DNA from: Chloroflexota bacterium
Lineage (GTDB): Bacteria > Chloroflexota > Limnocylindria > Limnocylindrales > CSP1-4
Direction of reading: 5' to 3'
Length of the DNA: 50,756 bases
Assembly: GCA_004297395.1 (NCBI GenBank)
Contig: SCUO01000058.1
Location: 1 to 50,756, forward strand
The notes beneath the pieces were generated by a model. It was not told the origin of the DNA. It saw only the letters and a program-made list of their open reading frames with translations, and ran no database searches. The first letter of the stretch is position 1, and each line of letters begins with the position of its first letter. A program made the position numbers and the translations under genes. This document shows, piece by piece, positions 1 through 7,014 of this stretch.

Positions 1-1
1 C

Positions 2-625
2 GACCGGCTCTTCCGGGCACCCCTGCCGTCGGGTCCCGGCCTGTCGCTGCTCGGTGATGCCCGCGATGCCGGGGTCCGGGCCCGGGCCGCGCTTCGGACA
101 CGAGGCCTGCCTGATCGGGCGCGGCTCGTCCTGACCTCGCCGCCGTATCTCCGGGTCGTGAAGTACGGCTATTACAACTGGCTCCGTGCGTGGTTCCTGG
201 GCGAGGATCCCCGGGCCATCGATGCCCTCCTCGACGACGCCCATCACCGAGCGCCGTACCTCGTCTTCCTGCGCGAGGTCCTCCACGGCCTCCGCCCGGC
301 GCTCACCGACGACGCCATCGTCGTCCTGGTCATCGGCGACGTGGCCACCGATCGCGGCCGAACGATCCGCAACGGGATCGGGCTGGCCGAGGCCGTCTGG
401 GCCGAGGCCGCCGCGCCGGAGGGCTACCGCCTTGCCGGGGTGGCTCTCGACGCCGTTCACGCCCAGCGGAAGATGACGAAGCTGTGGGGCGACGAGGCCG
501 GGCGCGCGACGCAGGTCGACCGGATCCTCGTCCTCGGCGCCTCCGAGGCCGGCCGACGGCGGGCACTCGCCGGTGCCTCGCTGCCAGTCGCGTGGACCTG
601 GCCGCCGCGCCTGCGCGCCCTCTGA
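2..625 (+). CDS. Site-specific DNA methyltransferase, 3' part (start outside window)
   Basis: The frame is open from the window edge to the TGA at 623-625, so the N terminus is missing and about 207 residues are visible. A GDARD segment is followed about 25 residues later by LTSPPYL, the (S/T/D)PPY catalytic motif of N4-cytosine/N6-adenine DNA methyltransferases. Downstream come an aromatic KYGYYNWLR stretch and a hydrophobic strand ending VLVIGDV. This order (GD-R, SPPY, then a C-terminal half) fits the DNA_methylase family. Whether it belongs to a restriction system, acts as an orphan, or targets RNA cannot be told, because the upstream gene is not in the window. No restriction endonuclease is seen downstream. 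Confidence 0.75.
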   Translation, partial: DRLFRAPLPSGPGLSLLGDARDAGVRARAALRTRGLPDRARLVLTSPPYLRVVKYGYYNWLRAWFLGEDPRAIDALLDDAHHRAPYLVFLREVLHGLRPALTDDAIVVLVIGDVATDRGRTIRNGIGLAEAVWAEAAAPEGYRLAGVALDAVHAQRKMTKLWGDEAGRATQVDRILVLGASEAGRRRALAGASLPVAWTWPPRLRAL

Positions 626-662
626 CCCGACTCGGCGGGCCTCCCCGGTCGGGCGGCCTTGC

Positions 663-668
663 TACGAT
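663..668 (+). promoter_or_regulatory. -10 box TACGAT, leaderless start
   Basis: TACGAT ends 6 nt before the ATG at 675, so the transcript should begin at or next to the start codon. Confidence 0.5.
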
Positions 669-674
669 TGGGCC

Positions 675-902
675 ATGCAGCAGATGTACCACCCGTCCGA
701 CCTCGCGGCGATGGATCCGCTGGTCCTCATGAAGAACCTGGACCACGTCCGGATGACCAGCCGCCGGCTCAGCTACATCCTCCAGCAGCAGGTCCACCTC
801 TACACGCCCGAGGCGAACCAGATGCGCGAGCAGATCGACCGGTACGTCGAGGCCGAGCGCCAGATCGAGGGCGAGATGGCGAGGCGGCAGATCCGGGCGT
901 AG
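675..902 (+). CDS. Small hypothetical protein (75 aa)
   Basis: This short acidic/basic protein begins MQQMYHPSDLAAMDPLVL and is predicted mostly helical, ending in a charged heptad-like segment (REQIDRYVEAERQIEGEMA) that could form a coiled coil. No signal peptide or membrane segment is seen and I recognise no family. The ATG at 675 was chosen because a TACGAT -10-like box lies 6 nt upstream; a second ATG follows at 684. The frame stays open upstream to 573, but that part reads through the end of the methyltransferase and looks non-coding. Confidence 0.6.
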   Translation: MQQMYHPSDLAAMDPLVLMKNLDHVRMTSRRLSYILQQQVHLYTPEANQMREQIDRYVEAERQIEGEMARRQIRA

Positions 903-984
903 TCGCCACAGCCGGGCCTGTGAGGGGCGGCTGGAGACTCGCACCCCGGCGTCCGCCGTGCGAACACCGCAAGGGAGCGAAGGC

Positions 985-1341
985 ATGGCCAACGTCCGCG
1001 TCGTTCGTCGGGCCGATCACGAGGCACTGCCGTGGACCGACACGCCCCGGCCTGACGGCGATACCAACCCGCCCGGTGAGGAGGTCACGAACTTCCGCAG
1101 CGCCGACGGCCGGTTCATGGTCGGGCTCTGGCGGCGCGTCCCCGAGGAGGGTCCGATGGCCCTCGACGACTACCACGAGGTTGCCCTGATCCTCGAAGGC
1201 GACGTCGAGGTCACGGACGAGGACGGCTCGGTCCACCGAGCCGGACCGGGCGACCTCCTCATCACGCCGAAGGGCACGCGCGCCACCTGGCGAGCGCTCA
1301 CCCCGATCAAGAAGGTCTGGATGATCTACACCGGCGACTGA
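985..1341 (+). CDS. Cupin-domain protein (Cupin_3/EutQ-like)
   Basis: A 118-residue single-domain cupin. The C-terminal half carries the two-strand cupin signature: HEVALILEGDVEVTDEDG, then GPGDLLITPKGTRATW and KVWMIYTGD, as in the DUF861/Cupin_3 family. The usual metal-binding histidines are reduced to one (in YHEVALIL), so metal binding is uncertain. The ATG at 985 has an AGGGAG Shine-Dalgarno at about 972-977; an in-frame GTG at 958 is less likely. It stands alone between unrelated genes. The family includes sugar- and amine-related enzymes and binding proteins; the substrate here is unknown. Confidence 0.75.
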   Translation: MANVRVVRRADHEALPWTDTPRPDGDTNPPGEEVTNFRSADGRFMVGLWRRVPEEGPMALDDYHEVALILEGDVEVTDEDGSVHRAGPGDLLITPKGTRATWRALTPIKKVWMIYTGD

Positions 1342-1372
1342 CGGTTCGACGCCGCGCGGCGGGCTCGGGGCG

Positions 1373-1675
1373 TCAGCCGGCGGCTGCCCCGGCGGCGGCC
1401 GGCCGGGCAGTCGACCCGGTCGCGGCCCGTGTCCGGGCCCGATCCGCCGTCACGATCTCGGTCACCAGTGCGGCGAGGGCCGGCATCTGGCCGAGGCTGA
1501 AGCCGATCCCGTGCGTCGCCAGGTCGTCCGGGCCCCACCCCCGGAAGAGCCCGCGGCCGGCGACGCCGCACATCTCGTCATACAGCTCGGGCCAGCCGAC
1601 CTTGCGGCGCTGGTAGCAGAACTTCACGAACTCGACGGCATCCGCCGAGGGCGCCGGCTCAGGGCGCGCGATCAT
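1373..1675 (-). CDS. Conserved hypothetical protein (100 aa)
   Basis: It begins at ATG 1675, preceded by a strong GGAGGAGAGGGAG Shine-Dalgarno, and runs to the TAG near 1373. The core VEFVKFCYQRRKVGWPELYDEM is rich in aromatic and charged residues and looks like a compact helical domain; the last ~25 residues are Ala/Arg-rich and probably disordered. Two cysteines (FCYQ and EMCGV) are present. The frame continues upstream to 2125, but that extension is the shadow of the enolase-superfamily gene and an intergenic region. Function unknown. Confidence 0.6.
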   Translation of the reverse strand: MIARPEPAPSADAVEFVKFCYQRRKVGWPELYDEMCGVAGRGLFRGWGPDDLATHGIGFSLGQMPALAALVTEIVTADRARTRAATGSTARPAAAGAAAG

Positions 1676-1844
1676 CGATCTCCCTCTCCTCCTCGTGCCT
1701 TGCCAAGGCAGTGCCGACGTCGCCCACGGCGAGATGAGCCGCGGACGGCGGCCGATGATTCCGGGTCGTCGGCGGGCCCCTCCCGGGGGACTCGCAACCG
1801 ACCCCGTCATGGTACGTCCGGGGCCGCCCGGCCCGGAAGGGGTG

Positions 1845-1877
1845 TTCTCCACCTTTTCGTCCACCAACTTGTCCACA
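1845..1877. promoter_or_regulatory. Three DnaA-box-like sites at 12-bp spacing
   Basis: TTCTCCACC (1845), TCGTCCACC (1857) and TTGTCCACA (1869) are spaced exactly 12 bp apart. The last matches the high-GC DnaA box TTGTCCACA perfectly; the others differ at two positions. They lie in the 229-bp gap upstream of the 100-aa gene. Function is inferred only from the motif. Confidence 0.35.
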
Positions 1878-1904
1878 GGCTGTCCCCGGTCCGCCTGAAG
1901 CGGT

Positions 1905-2954
1905 TCAGCCGGTGCGTCGCGAGACCCCCAGGCCGGGCCGTTCGGAGAGCTGCCAGCGGTGGTCCGCGCCAAGCTCGAGGCCCTCGAAGGGATCGTCGGC
2001 GAGGAGCAGGTTGCCGTCGAGGTCCACCCAGTCGGCGAGCGACGCGACCGCCGCGGACGCAGCGATCCCGACCGACGTCTCCTCCATGCAGCCGAGGAAC
2101 GTCCGGAAACCCAGGTCGCGAGCACGAGCCAGCATCCGGCCCGCCGGCCCCGGCCCGCCGCACTTGGCCAGCTTCACGTTGACCCCGGCCACGATCCCGA
2201 CGAGCGCGTCGAGGTCCTCGTCGGTGACGCACGATTCATCGGCCACGATCGGCAGCGACGAGCGCCCCTGGAGCTCGGCCAGCCAGTCGAGGCGCCGCGC
2301 CGGGAAGGGCTGCTCGATGAGCTCGACGCCGAGGTCGACGAGCTGGGGCAGCAGGGCGAGGGCGACGTCGGGCGTCCAGCCGGTGTTGGCATCGACCCGG
2401 ATCGGGCCGGCGTAGACCTCGCGGACGGCGCGGAGGGTGGCGACGTCGGCCGGGCCGCCGCACTTGATCTTGAGCGCCGGGAAGGCCGAGGCTCGCCGCG
2501 CCCGCTCGGCGACCACCGCCGGCTCGTCGAGGCCCAGGGTGAAGTCGGTCGGCGGGATTGATGCCGACAGCCCCAATAGCCGCCAGGCCGGCTCCCCCGT
2601 GACTTTGCCGACCAGGTCGACCAGGGCGCAGTCGAGAGCGCACTTCGCGGCGCCGTTCCAGCGGACCGCCTCCGCCATCGCCGCCCCGGCGGCGAGGAGC
2701 CCTGCGGCCGAGGGCTCGGGCTCGCCGACCGCCTCGAGGAGCAGCGGCCAGATCGCCGCCATCGTCGCCGGCGTCTCGCCGTAGAACGTGTCGGGGTAGC
2801 CCTCGCCCAGGCCCACGATCCCCGGGAAGCGGTCGTCCCGAAGCTCCACGACGACGGTCGTGACGCGGTGGCCGCCGCCGTGCTCGGTCCGGGCGATCCG
2901 GAACGGATCGCGCAGGCCGAGCGACAGGACCTCGTGCCGGATCTGGAGCGTCAC
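1905..2954 (-). CDS. Enolase-superfamily dipeptide epimerase / N-acyl-Glu racemase-like protein
   Basis: A 349-residue member of the muconate-lactonising/Ala-Glu epimerase branch of the enolase superfamily. Visible catalytic features in order: ALKIKCGG (K-x-K general base), RVDANTGW (first metal Asp), ELIEQPF (metal Glu), VADESC (metal Asp), NVKLAKCGG (second catalytic Lys) and the C-terminal DLDG of the epimerase barrel. The GTG at 2954 overlaps the stop of the upstream DUF1611 gene by four bases (GTGA), so translation is coupled and the longer ORF upstream is rejected. In characterised DgcN/DgcA systems a DUF1611 protein N-acetylates D-glutamate and an enzyme of this family racemises N-acetyl-D-Glu. 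Peptide epimerisation in murein recycling is the alternative. Confidence 0.85.
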   Translation of the reverse strand: MTLQIRHEVLSLGLRDPFRIARTEHGGGHRVTTVVVELRDDRFPGIVGLGEGYPDTFYGETPATMAAIWPLLLEAVGEPEPSAAGLLAAGAAMAEAVRWNGAAKCALDCALVDLVGKVTGEPAWRLLGLSASIPPTDFTLGLDEPAVVAERARRASAFPALKIKCGGPADVATLRAVREVYAGPIRVDANTGWTPDVALALLPQLVDLGVELIEQPFPARRLDWLAELQGRSSLPIVADESCVTDEDLDALVGIVAGVNVKLAKCGGPGPAGRMLARARDLGFRTFLGCMEETSVGIAASAAVASLADWVDLDGNLLLADDPFEGLELGADHRWQLSERPGLGVSRRTG

Positions 2955-4060
2955 TCGACTCTCTGGGCGTCGTTGTCGCGGACCCACGGCAGGGCCTCGA
3001 CCCGGCGGTGGATCTCGCGCCACAGCCCGTCGGCCCCGAACCGGACCGGGTCGGCCGCCGGCAGGCCGGTCTCGCTCTCGGTCCAGTCGATGATCCGGCG
3101 GGCCTCGGCATCGTCAGCGAAGAGCGACGTGTTGAGGGCGATGCCCACGACCTTGGACGGGGCGACGAGGCCGGCGACCGTCTCGTGGAGGGCGACGAAC
3201 TCCGGCAGCCGGGCGATCGGGAACGACGCCTCGGGCAGGTGGTCGAAGTCGTGCTCGGCGAGGCCCGGCTTGTGGACCATGACCATCGCGTGGGGCGTCG
3301 AGCCGTGGATGAGCCCGAGCGTGACCGATGAATAGGCCGGGTGGTCGAGCGAGCCCTGGCCCTCGACGATCAACCAGTCGCCGCGCGATTCGCCCTCCTC
3401 GACCATCCACTCGACCGTGCCCTGGACGAAATCGCTGATGACCCGGTCGACGGCCACGCCCCAGCCCTCGATCATCATCCCGGTCTGGCCGGTCGGAACG
3501 AACACGGCGGCGTCGCCGGCCGCCAGCGCTGATTTCCGGAGCTCGAGGGCGACCGACATCTTGCCGATCGCGCAGTCCGTGCCGACGGTCAGGATGACCC
3601 GCGAGCCCGGCCGGTGCCGCCGGCCGACGGCCGTCTCGGACCGCTGCGGCGGGCGCCGGTAGTCGATGATCTCGACCCCGGCCAGGTGCGCGGCCGCGGC
3701 GAACTCGGGGTCGTCACCGAGGAACGTGTGGAGCCCGGAGTGGACGTTCAAGCCGGCCCGGATCCCCTCCAGGATCGTGGCCCGCCAGGCGTCCGGCAGC
3801 TTGCCGCCGGTCGGGGCAATGCCGATGAGCAGGGTGTCGGGGCGTTCCGGCCCGGCGAGAGCCTCGGCCAAGGTCGCCACGGCCGGGATGTCGTGGCCCG
3901 GCAGCCACTCGGCCACGTTGCGGCCGGCAATCGCGGAATCAAGGAGGGCCACCACGCGATCCGTCCCGAAGCGGATCACGCCCATCGCGGTCTTGGCGTT
4001 GTGGACGTGCCACTGGCCCTCAGTGAGGATGACGAGGCGCCGCGGCGCGAGTGGGCTCAT
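2951..4060 (-). CDS. DUF1611 family protein, DgcN-like
   Basis: A 369-residue DUF1611 protein with two parts: an N-terminal Rossmann-like domain (about 1-140; TEGQWHVHNAKTAMGVIRF, IGIAPTGGKLP) and a C-terminal P-loop NTPase-like domain beginning TVGTDCAIGKMSVALEL, followed by FVPTGQTGMMIEGWG and IVEGQGSLDHPAYSSVT. These motifs are typical of the family, whose DgcN members were shown to be D-glutamate N-acetyltransferases. The ATG at 4060 lies 8 nt after a TAGACT box, suggesting a leaderless message. The gene is transcribed first and overlaps the epimerase by 4 nt, forming a two-gene operon. Activity on D-Glu is inferred from family and pairing. Confidence 0.85.
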   Translation of the reverse strand: MSPLAPRRLVILTEGQWHVHNAKTAMGVIRFGTDRVVALLDSAIAGRNVAEWLPGHDIPAVATLAEALAGPERPDTLLIGIAPTGGKLPDAWRATILEGIRAGLNVHSGLHTFLGDDPEFAAAAHLAGVEIIDYRRPPQRSETAVGRRHRPGSRVILTVGTDCAIGKMSVALELRKSALAAGDAAVFVPTGQTGMMIEGWGVAVDRVISDFVQGTVEWMVEEGESRGDWLIVEGQGSLDHPAYSSVTLGLIHGSTPHAMVMVHKPGLAEHDFDHLPEASFPIARLPEFVALHETVAGLVAPSKVVGIALNTSLFADDAEARRIIDWTESETGLPAADPVRFGADGLWREIHRRVEALPWVRDNDAQRVE

Positions 4061-4068
4061 GGCCGCCG

Positions 4069-4074
4069 AGTCTA
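4069..4074 (-). promoter_or_regulatory. -10 box TAGACT of the DUF1611 operon
   Basis: On the minus strand TAGACT is followed by 8 nt and the ATG at 4060, the leaderless layout recurring in this window. Confidence 0.5.
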
Positions 4075-4122
4075 CGGCCTGCGCCGGAGTCCTGGCGCCG
4101 GATCGTCACGGCGGCGCCGCGG

Positions 4123-4689
4123 TCAGTCGGCGGACCCGGCCTCGTCGCCTGCCGGCTTGTCCTTCAGCTGCCCGGGAGCGCTGTCACGCCCGTGGCCCCG
4201 CCCCGGCTTGCCGTCCGCGTGCCACGGCTTCCAGCCGGGATGCCGCTGCCCATGTGCCGCCGGACCGCCGGCCCATGGCGGGCGGCCCTCGGGCCTGATC
4301 CTGGTCCCGTCGACGGTGTCCACGCTCACCTTCGTCGAGCCGTCACGGTGCCAGCCGTGGACCTCCACCGTCTGGCCGGCGTACGCCGCCAGCGGCCCGC
4401 CGCTGGTCCCGTGGTACCACTTCGGTCCGGCGGTCAGCTCGTAGTTCACGCCGCCTGACGTCAGGCTGAAGGTTGGGCGGCCCCAGGCGTCGCTCGACTG
4501 CTCGATCGTGCCGCTCAGGGTGATCTCGAGCGCCGGACCGTTGGCTGCCCGCTCGCTTGGTCCCCTGCCCGGCTTCTGGGTCTCCGACGCGGCCGGGCTC
4601 GGCGACGGGTCGGCGGCCAGCACGGCCGGCACGCTGACGCTGATGGCCGCGACAAGAGCGAGCCCCTGGACGGCAATGCGTCGCTTCAT
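4123..4689 (-). CDS. Exported protein with Pro/Gly-rich tail, unknown function
   Basis: The 188-residue product starts MKRRIAVQGLALVAAISVSV and has a typical Sec signal peptide with cleavage likely after VLAAD. A Ser/Pro-rich linker precedes a domain of about 75 residues (LEITLSGTIEQSSDAWGRPTF to VDTVDGTRI) with a short-strand pattern resembling OB-fold/DUF5666-type exported proteins. The tail is rich in Gly, Pro, His and Lys. The start at 4689 was chosen for the signal peptide; the ORF's longer N terminus is not signal-like. It lies between and is not coupled to its neighbours. Confidence 0.65.
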   Translation of the reverse strand: MKRRIAVQGLALVAAISVSVPAVLAADPSPSPAASETQKPGRGPSERAANGPALEITLSGTIEQSSDAWGRPTFSLTSGGVNYELTAGPKWYHGTSGGPLAAYAGQTVEVHGWHRDGSTKVSVDTVDGTRIRPEGRPPWAGGPAAHGQRHPGWKPWHADGKPGRGHGRDSAPGQLKDKPAGDEAGSAD

Positions 4690-4814
4690 GGCCCTGATTG
4701 TGGTCCTCGGACCTTGCAGATTCAATCGCCGCGCCACCTGGCGCGGACAGCGCCGGTGCGAGAATGCACCACTACGGATCGGGCAGCCGGGAGCGCAGTC
4801 CGGACAGGCCTATC

Positions 4815-4820
4815 TAGACT
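4815..4820 (+). promoter_or_regulatory. -10 box TAGACT, leaderless start
   Basis: TAGACT is followed by 7 nt (tcgcccc) and the ATG at 4828. Confidence 0.5.
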
Positions 4821-4827
4821 TCGCCCC

Positions 4828-5589
4828 ATGAGCTTCGACGTTGCCGCCGAGTCCTACGACCGGTTCATGGGCCGCTACTCGGTCCTCCTTGCGCCCCAGC
4901 TGGCCGACCTCGCGGGCATCGAGGCCGGGGGGCGCGCGCTCGACGTCGGCTGTGGCACCGGCGCCCTGACCCGCGAGCTGGTGGCGCGCCTCGGCCCTGG
5001 CGCCGTCGCCGCCGCGGACCCGTCCGCGCCGTTCGTCGCCGCGATGGGCGAGCGCTTCCCGGGTGTCGAGATCCACCAGGCGCCGGCCGAGCGGTTGCCG
5101 TTCCCGGACGGCGCCTTCGACGCGACCCTGGCCCAGCTCGTCGTCCATTTCATGCCCGATCCCGTCGCCGGCCTGGTCGAGATGGCCCGGGTCACGCGGC
5201 CGGGTGGCGTCGTGGCCGCCTGCGTCTGGGACCACGCCGGCCAGCACGGTCCCCTGGCCGAGTTCTGGCAGGCTGTCCGGGAGCTCGATCCGTTCGCCCA
5301 CGATGAATCGCACCTGCCGGGCGTCCGGGAGGGCCACCTCGTCGAGCTGTTCGAGGCCGCGGGGCTTGCGGCGGTGGAGGGGGCGACACTGACTGCCAAC
5401 CTTGAGCATCCCTCGTTCGAGGCCTGGTGGGAGCCCTTCTCGCACGGCGTCGGACCCGCCGGCGCCTACGTCGCCACGCTGGACCACGAAGCCCAGGCCC
5501 GGCTCCGGGAGCGCTGCCGCGAGCTCCTGCCCGACCCGCGGGTGGTCATCCGGGCGAAGGCTTGGGCGGCGCGCGGTCTCGCCCCATGA
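4828..5589 (+). CDS. Class I SAM-dependent methyltransferase
   Basis: A 253-residue small-molecule-type methyltransferase. Motif I is ALDVGCGTGALTREL, the acidic end of strand 2 is AAADPS, and motifs II/III are APAERLPFPDGAFDA and RVTRPGGVVAACVWD, as in the Methyltransf_11 (UbiE-like) family. It begins MSFDVAAESYDRFMGRYS, a common N terminus in that family. The ATG at 4828 follows a TAGACT box by 7 nt. The upstream in-frame extension to 4714 is not coding-like. It is a single gene facing the convergent OsmC gene; the acceptor substrate is unknown. Confidence 0.85.
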   Translation: MSFDVAAESYDRFMGRYSVLLAPQLADLAGIEAGGRALDVGCGTGALTRELVARLGPGAVAAADPSAPFVAAMGERFPGVEIHQAPAERLPFPDGAFDATLAQLVVHFMPDPVAGLVEMARVTRPGGVVAACVWDHAGQHGPLAEFWQAVRELDPFAHDESHLPGVREGHLVELFEAAGLAAVEGATLTANLEHPSFEAWWEPFSHGVGPAGAYVATLDHEAQARLRERCRELLPDPRVVIRAKAWAARGLAP

Positions 5590-5628
5590 GCGGTGGCTCC
5601 CGGGGCCCGGGAGGCCGCTGACCCGGGC

Positions 5629-6144
5629 CTACCCGACAGCGACGTCGATCGCCACGGGGATCGGTCGCTCGAGCGCGTCGCAGACCGGGCAGTGGCGCAC
5701 GCCCCAACGGGCGATGTCCTCGAGGACCGCCGGATTCACCCCGGCCGCGCCGATCCGGATCGACACGCGGCCACTGAGCGGGCCCGCGGGAACATCGTCG
5801 GCGACGCCCAGGAGGCCCCGGTCGTCCGACTCCGAGTCGACCTCCACCTCGACGCTGTCGAGCGTGATGCCAAGCGTCGCTGCCCGCATCGCGATGAGGG
5901 TCGCCACGCAGCTCGACTCGGCAGCGCGAAGCAGCCAGCCCGGCGACGGCGCCGAGGCCGTCCCACCGACGGAGCGGACCATGTCCGTGGTGATCGTCTC
6001 GCCGGACGGCCCGCTGACATGGACCACGAGTCCGTCGACCAGCCGGGCAACGGCGACGCTGTCCGTCGACCTCGCGGCTTCGGGATTCGCGGCGAGGTAC
6101 TCGGCCGCCCGGCTCAACGCCTCCTTGATCGATCCAGCCCCCAC
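5629..6144 (-). CDS. OsmC family protein
   Basis: A 171-residue OsmC/Ohr-superfamily protein. The reactive cysteine pair is visible as Cys79 in AAESSCVATL and the HCPVC motif (Cys152/Cys155) in the C-terminal helix, fitting thiol-dependent reduction of hydroperoxides or a related redox role. The middle SVEVEVDSESDDRG and C-terminal VSIRIGAAGV strands match the fold. Translation starts at GTG 6144 with an AGGAG Shine-Dalgarno about 8 nt upstream; the nearby ATG is out of frame. It is divergent from the EXLDI operon across a 300-bp gap rich in inverted repeats. Confidence 0.85.
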   Translation of the reverse strand: MGAGSIKEALSRAAEYLAANPEAARSTDSVAVARLVDGLVVHVSGPSGETITTDMVRSVGGTASAPSPGWLLRAAESSCVATLIAMRAATLGITLDSVEVEVDSESDDRGLLGVADDVPAGPLSGRVSIRIGAAGVNPAVLEDIARWGVRHCPVCDALERPIPVAIDVAVG

Positions 6145-6149
6145 GTCAT

Positions 6150-6432
6150 CTCCTGCCTGCTGCGGGCCAGGGTCACCAGAGGTCGGATCACCGACCAGGC
6201 CTGCGCACCGGTTCGGTCGCGGAGCATGCCCGGCCCGAACCGAGGCTACACCACCCGGATCGCTGACCTCAATGGGCCACGGGCAGGTCCCTTCGGCGCC
6301 GTGATCGGCGGCCCGATCACATGCCCCGGACCCTGGGCGCGGCGACCGTCGAGCCGGTTCGCGAAAGTGGGCTTGCGTTCCCAGCGACTATACGTATACT
6401 GCTACGTATAGCCAGACCAGCCTGACGGGAGT
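6150..6432. other. Intergenic region with several hairpins
   Basis: Between OsmC and the EXLDI gene no ORF with convincing coding character is seen. Three inverted repeats are present: GGTCGG/CCGACC (6181-6196), CGGTTCGG/CCGAACCG (6209-6242) and GTGATCGG/CCGATCAC (6301-6320), followed by the TACGTA operator described separately. Confidence 0.5.
6388..6411. promoter_or_regulatory. Palindromic operator CTATACGTA-N6-TACGTATAG
   Basis: A perfect inverted repeat with 9-bp arms and a 6-bp spacer. It lies about 20 bp upstream of the TACGAT -10 of the EXLDI gene, where it would overlap or flank the -35. The EXLDI protein has an N-terminal segment resembling a ribbon-helix-helix, so autoregulation is plausible. 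Confidence 0.6.
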
Positions 6433-6438
6433 TACGAT
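6433..6438 (+). promoter_or_regulatory. -10 box TACGAT, leaderless GTG start
   Basis: TACGAT is followed by 6 nt and the GTG at 6445. Confidence 0.5.
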
Positions 6439-6444
6439 GCCGAC

Positions 6445-6951
6445 GTGCCGAACAAGACGATCTACGTCTCCGACGGAGACCTCAAGCTCTACGAGCGCGC
6501 CCAGGAGCTCGCGGGCGGCAACCTCTCGGCCGCCATCGCCAAGGCGCTCCGGCGCTACGTCGACGTGGAGGACGGGCGCCGCGACGGGTTCGACGAGATC
6601 ACCGTCCGGGTCGGGCCCAAGGCCGGCCGCAAGGTCCGCTTCAGCGGTGTCCTGCTGGGAACCTGGGGCAACAACTCGACAGCCATCAACGTCTATCGCA
6701 GCCGCTCCGGCAAGTTCGTCGTCCACACGGTCCGGACGGCAGACTGGACGACTCGCGACGCGGACGGCAAGCCGGCCGGCTGGCGAGGCTGGCTGGGCAT
6801 CGGCGACCTCACCTGGATCGGCACGACCGGTGAATCGACCCTCGAGGTCGTCGAGACGGTCGAGGCCCTCCGGGAGACGCTCCCGCCCGAGCTCTTCGAC
6901 GTGGTCGCCGCTGCGGCCCGCCAGCCGGCTGTCGAGGACCTCGACATCTAG
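6445..6951 (+). CDS. EXLDI family protein
   Basis: The 168-residue product ends in VEDLDI, the C-terminal E-x-L-D-I signature naming the EXLDI family, whose genes are known to sit beside ABC exporter genes. The N terminus (KTIYVSDGDLKLYERAQEL, then LSAAIAKALRRYV) resembles a ribbon-helix-helix: a short strand followed by two helices. The remaining ~120 residues, with GVLLGTWGNNSTAINVYRS, form an uncharacterised sensor-like domain. GTG 6445 is used; it follows a TACGAT box by 6 nt and lies below a 24-bp palindrome. The ABC exporter genes start 63 bp downstream on the same strand. A repressor role for the operon is my inference. Confidence 0.85.
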   Translation: MPNKTIYVSDGDLKLYERAQELAGGNLSAAIAKALRRYVDVEDGRRDGFDEITVRVGPKAGRKVRFSGVLLGTWGNNSTAINVYRSRSGKFVVHTVRTADWTTRDADGKPAGWRGWLGIGDLTWIGTTGESTLEVVETVEALRETLPPELFDVVAAAARQPAVEDLDI

Positions 6952-7014
6952 GATCCCAGCGCTCGCGGCGCTCGTGTCGCCCTCGGCAGTCATGCCATCG
7001 GCGGAGTCCGGGCG

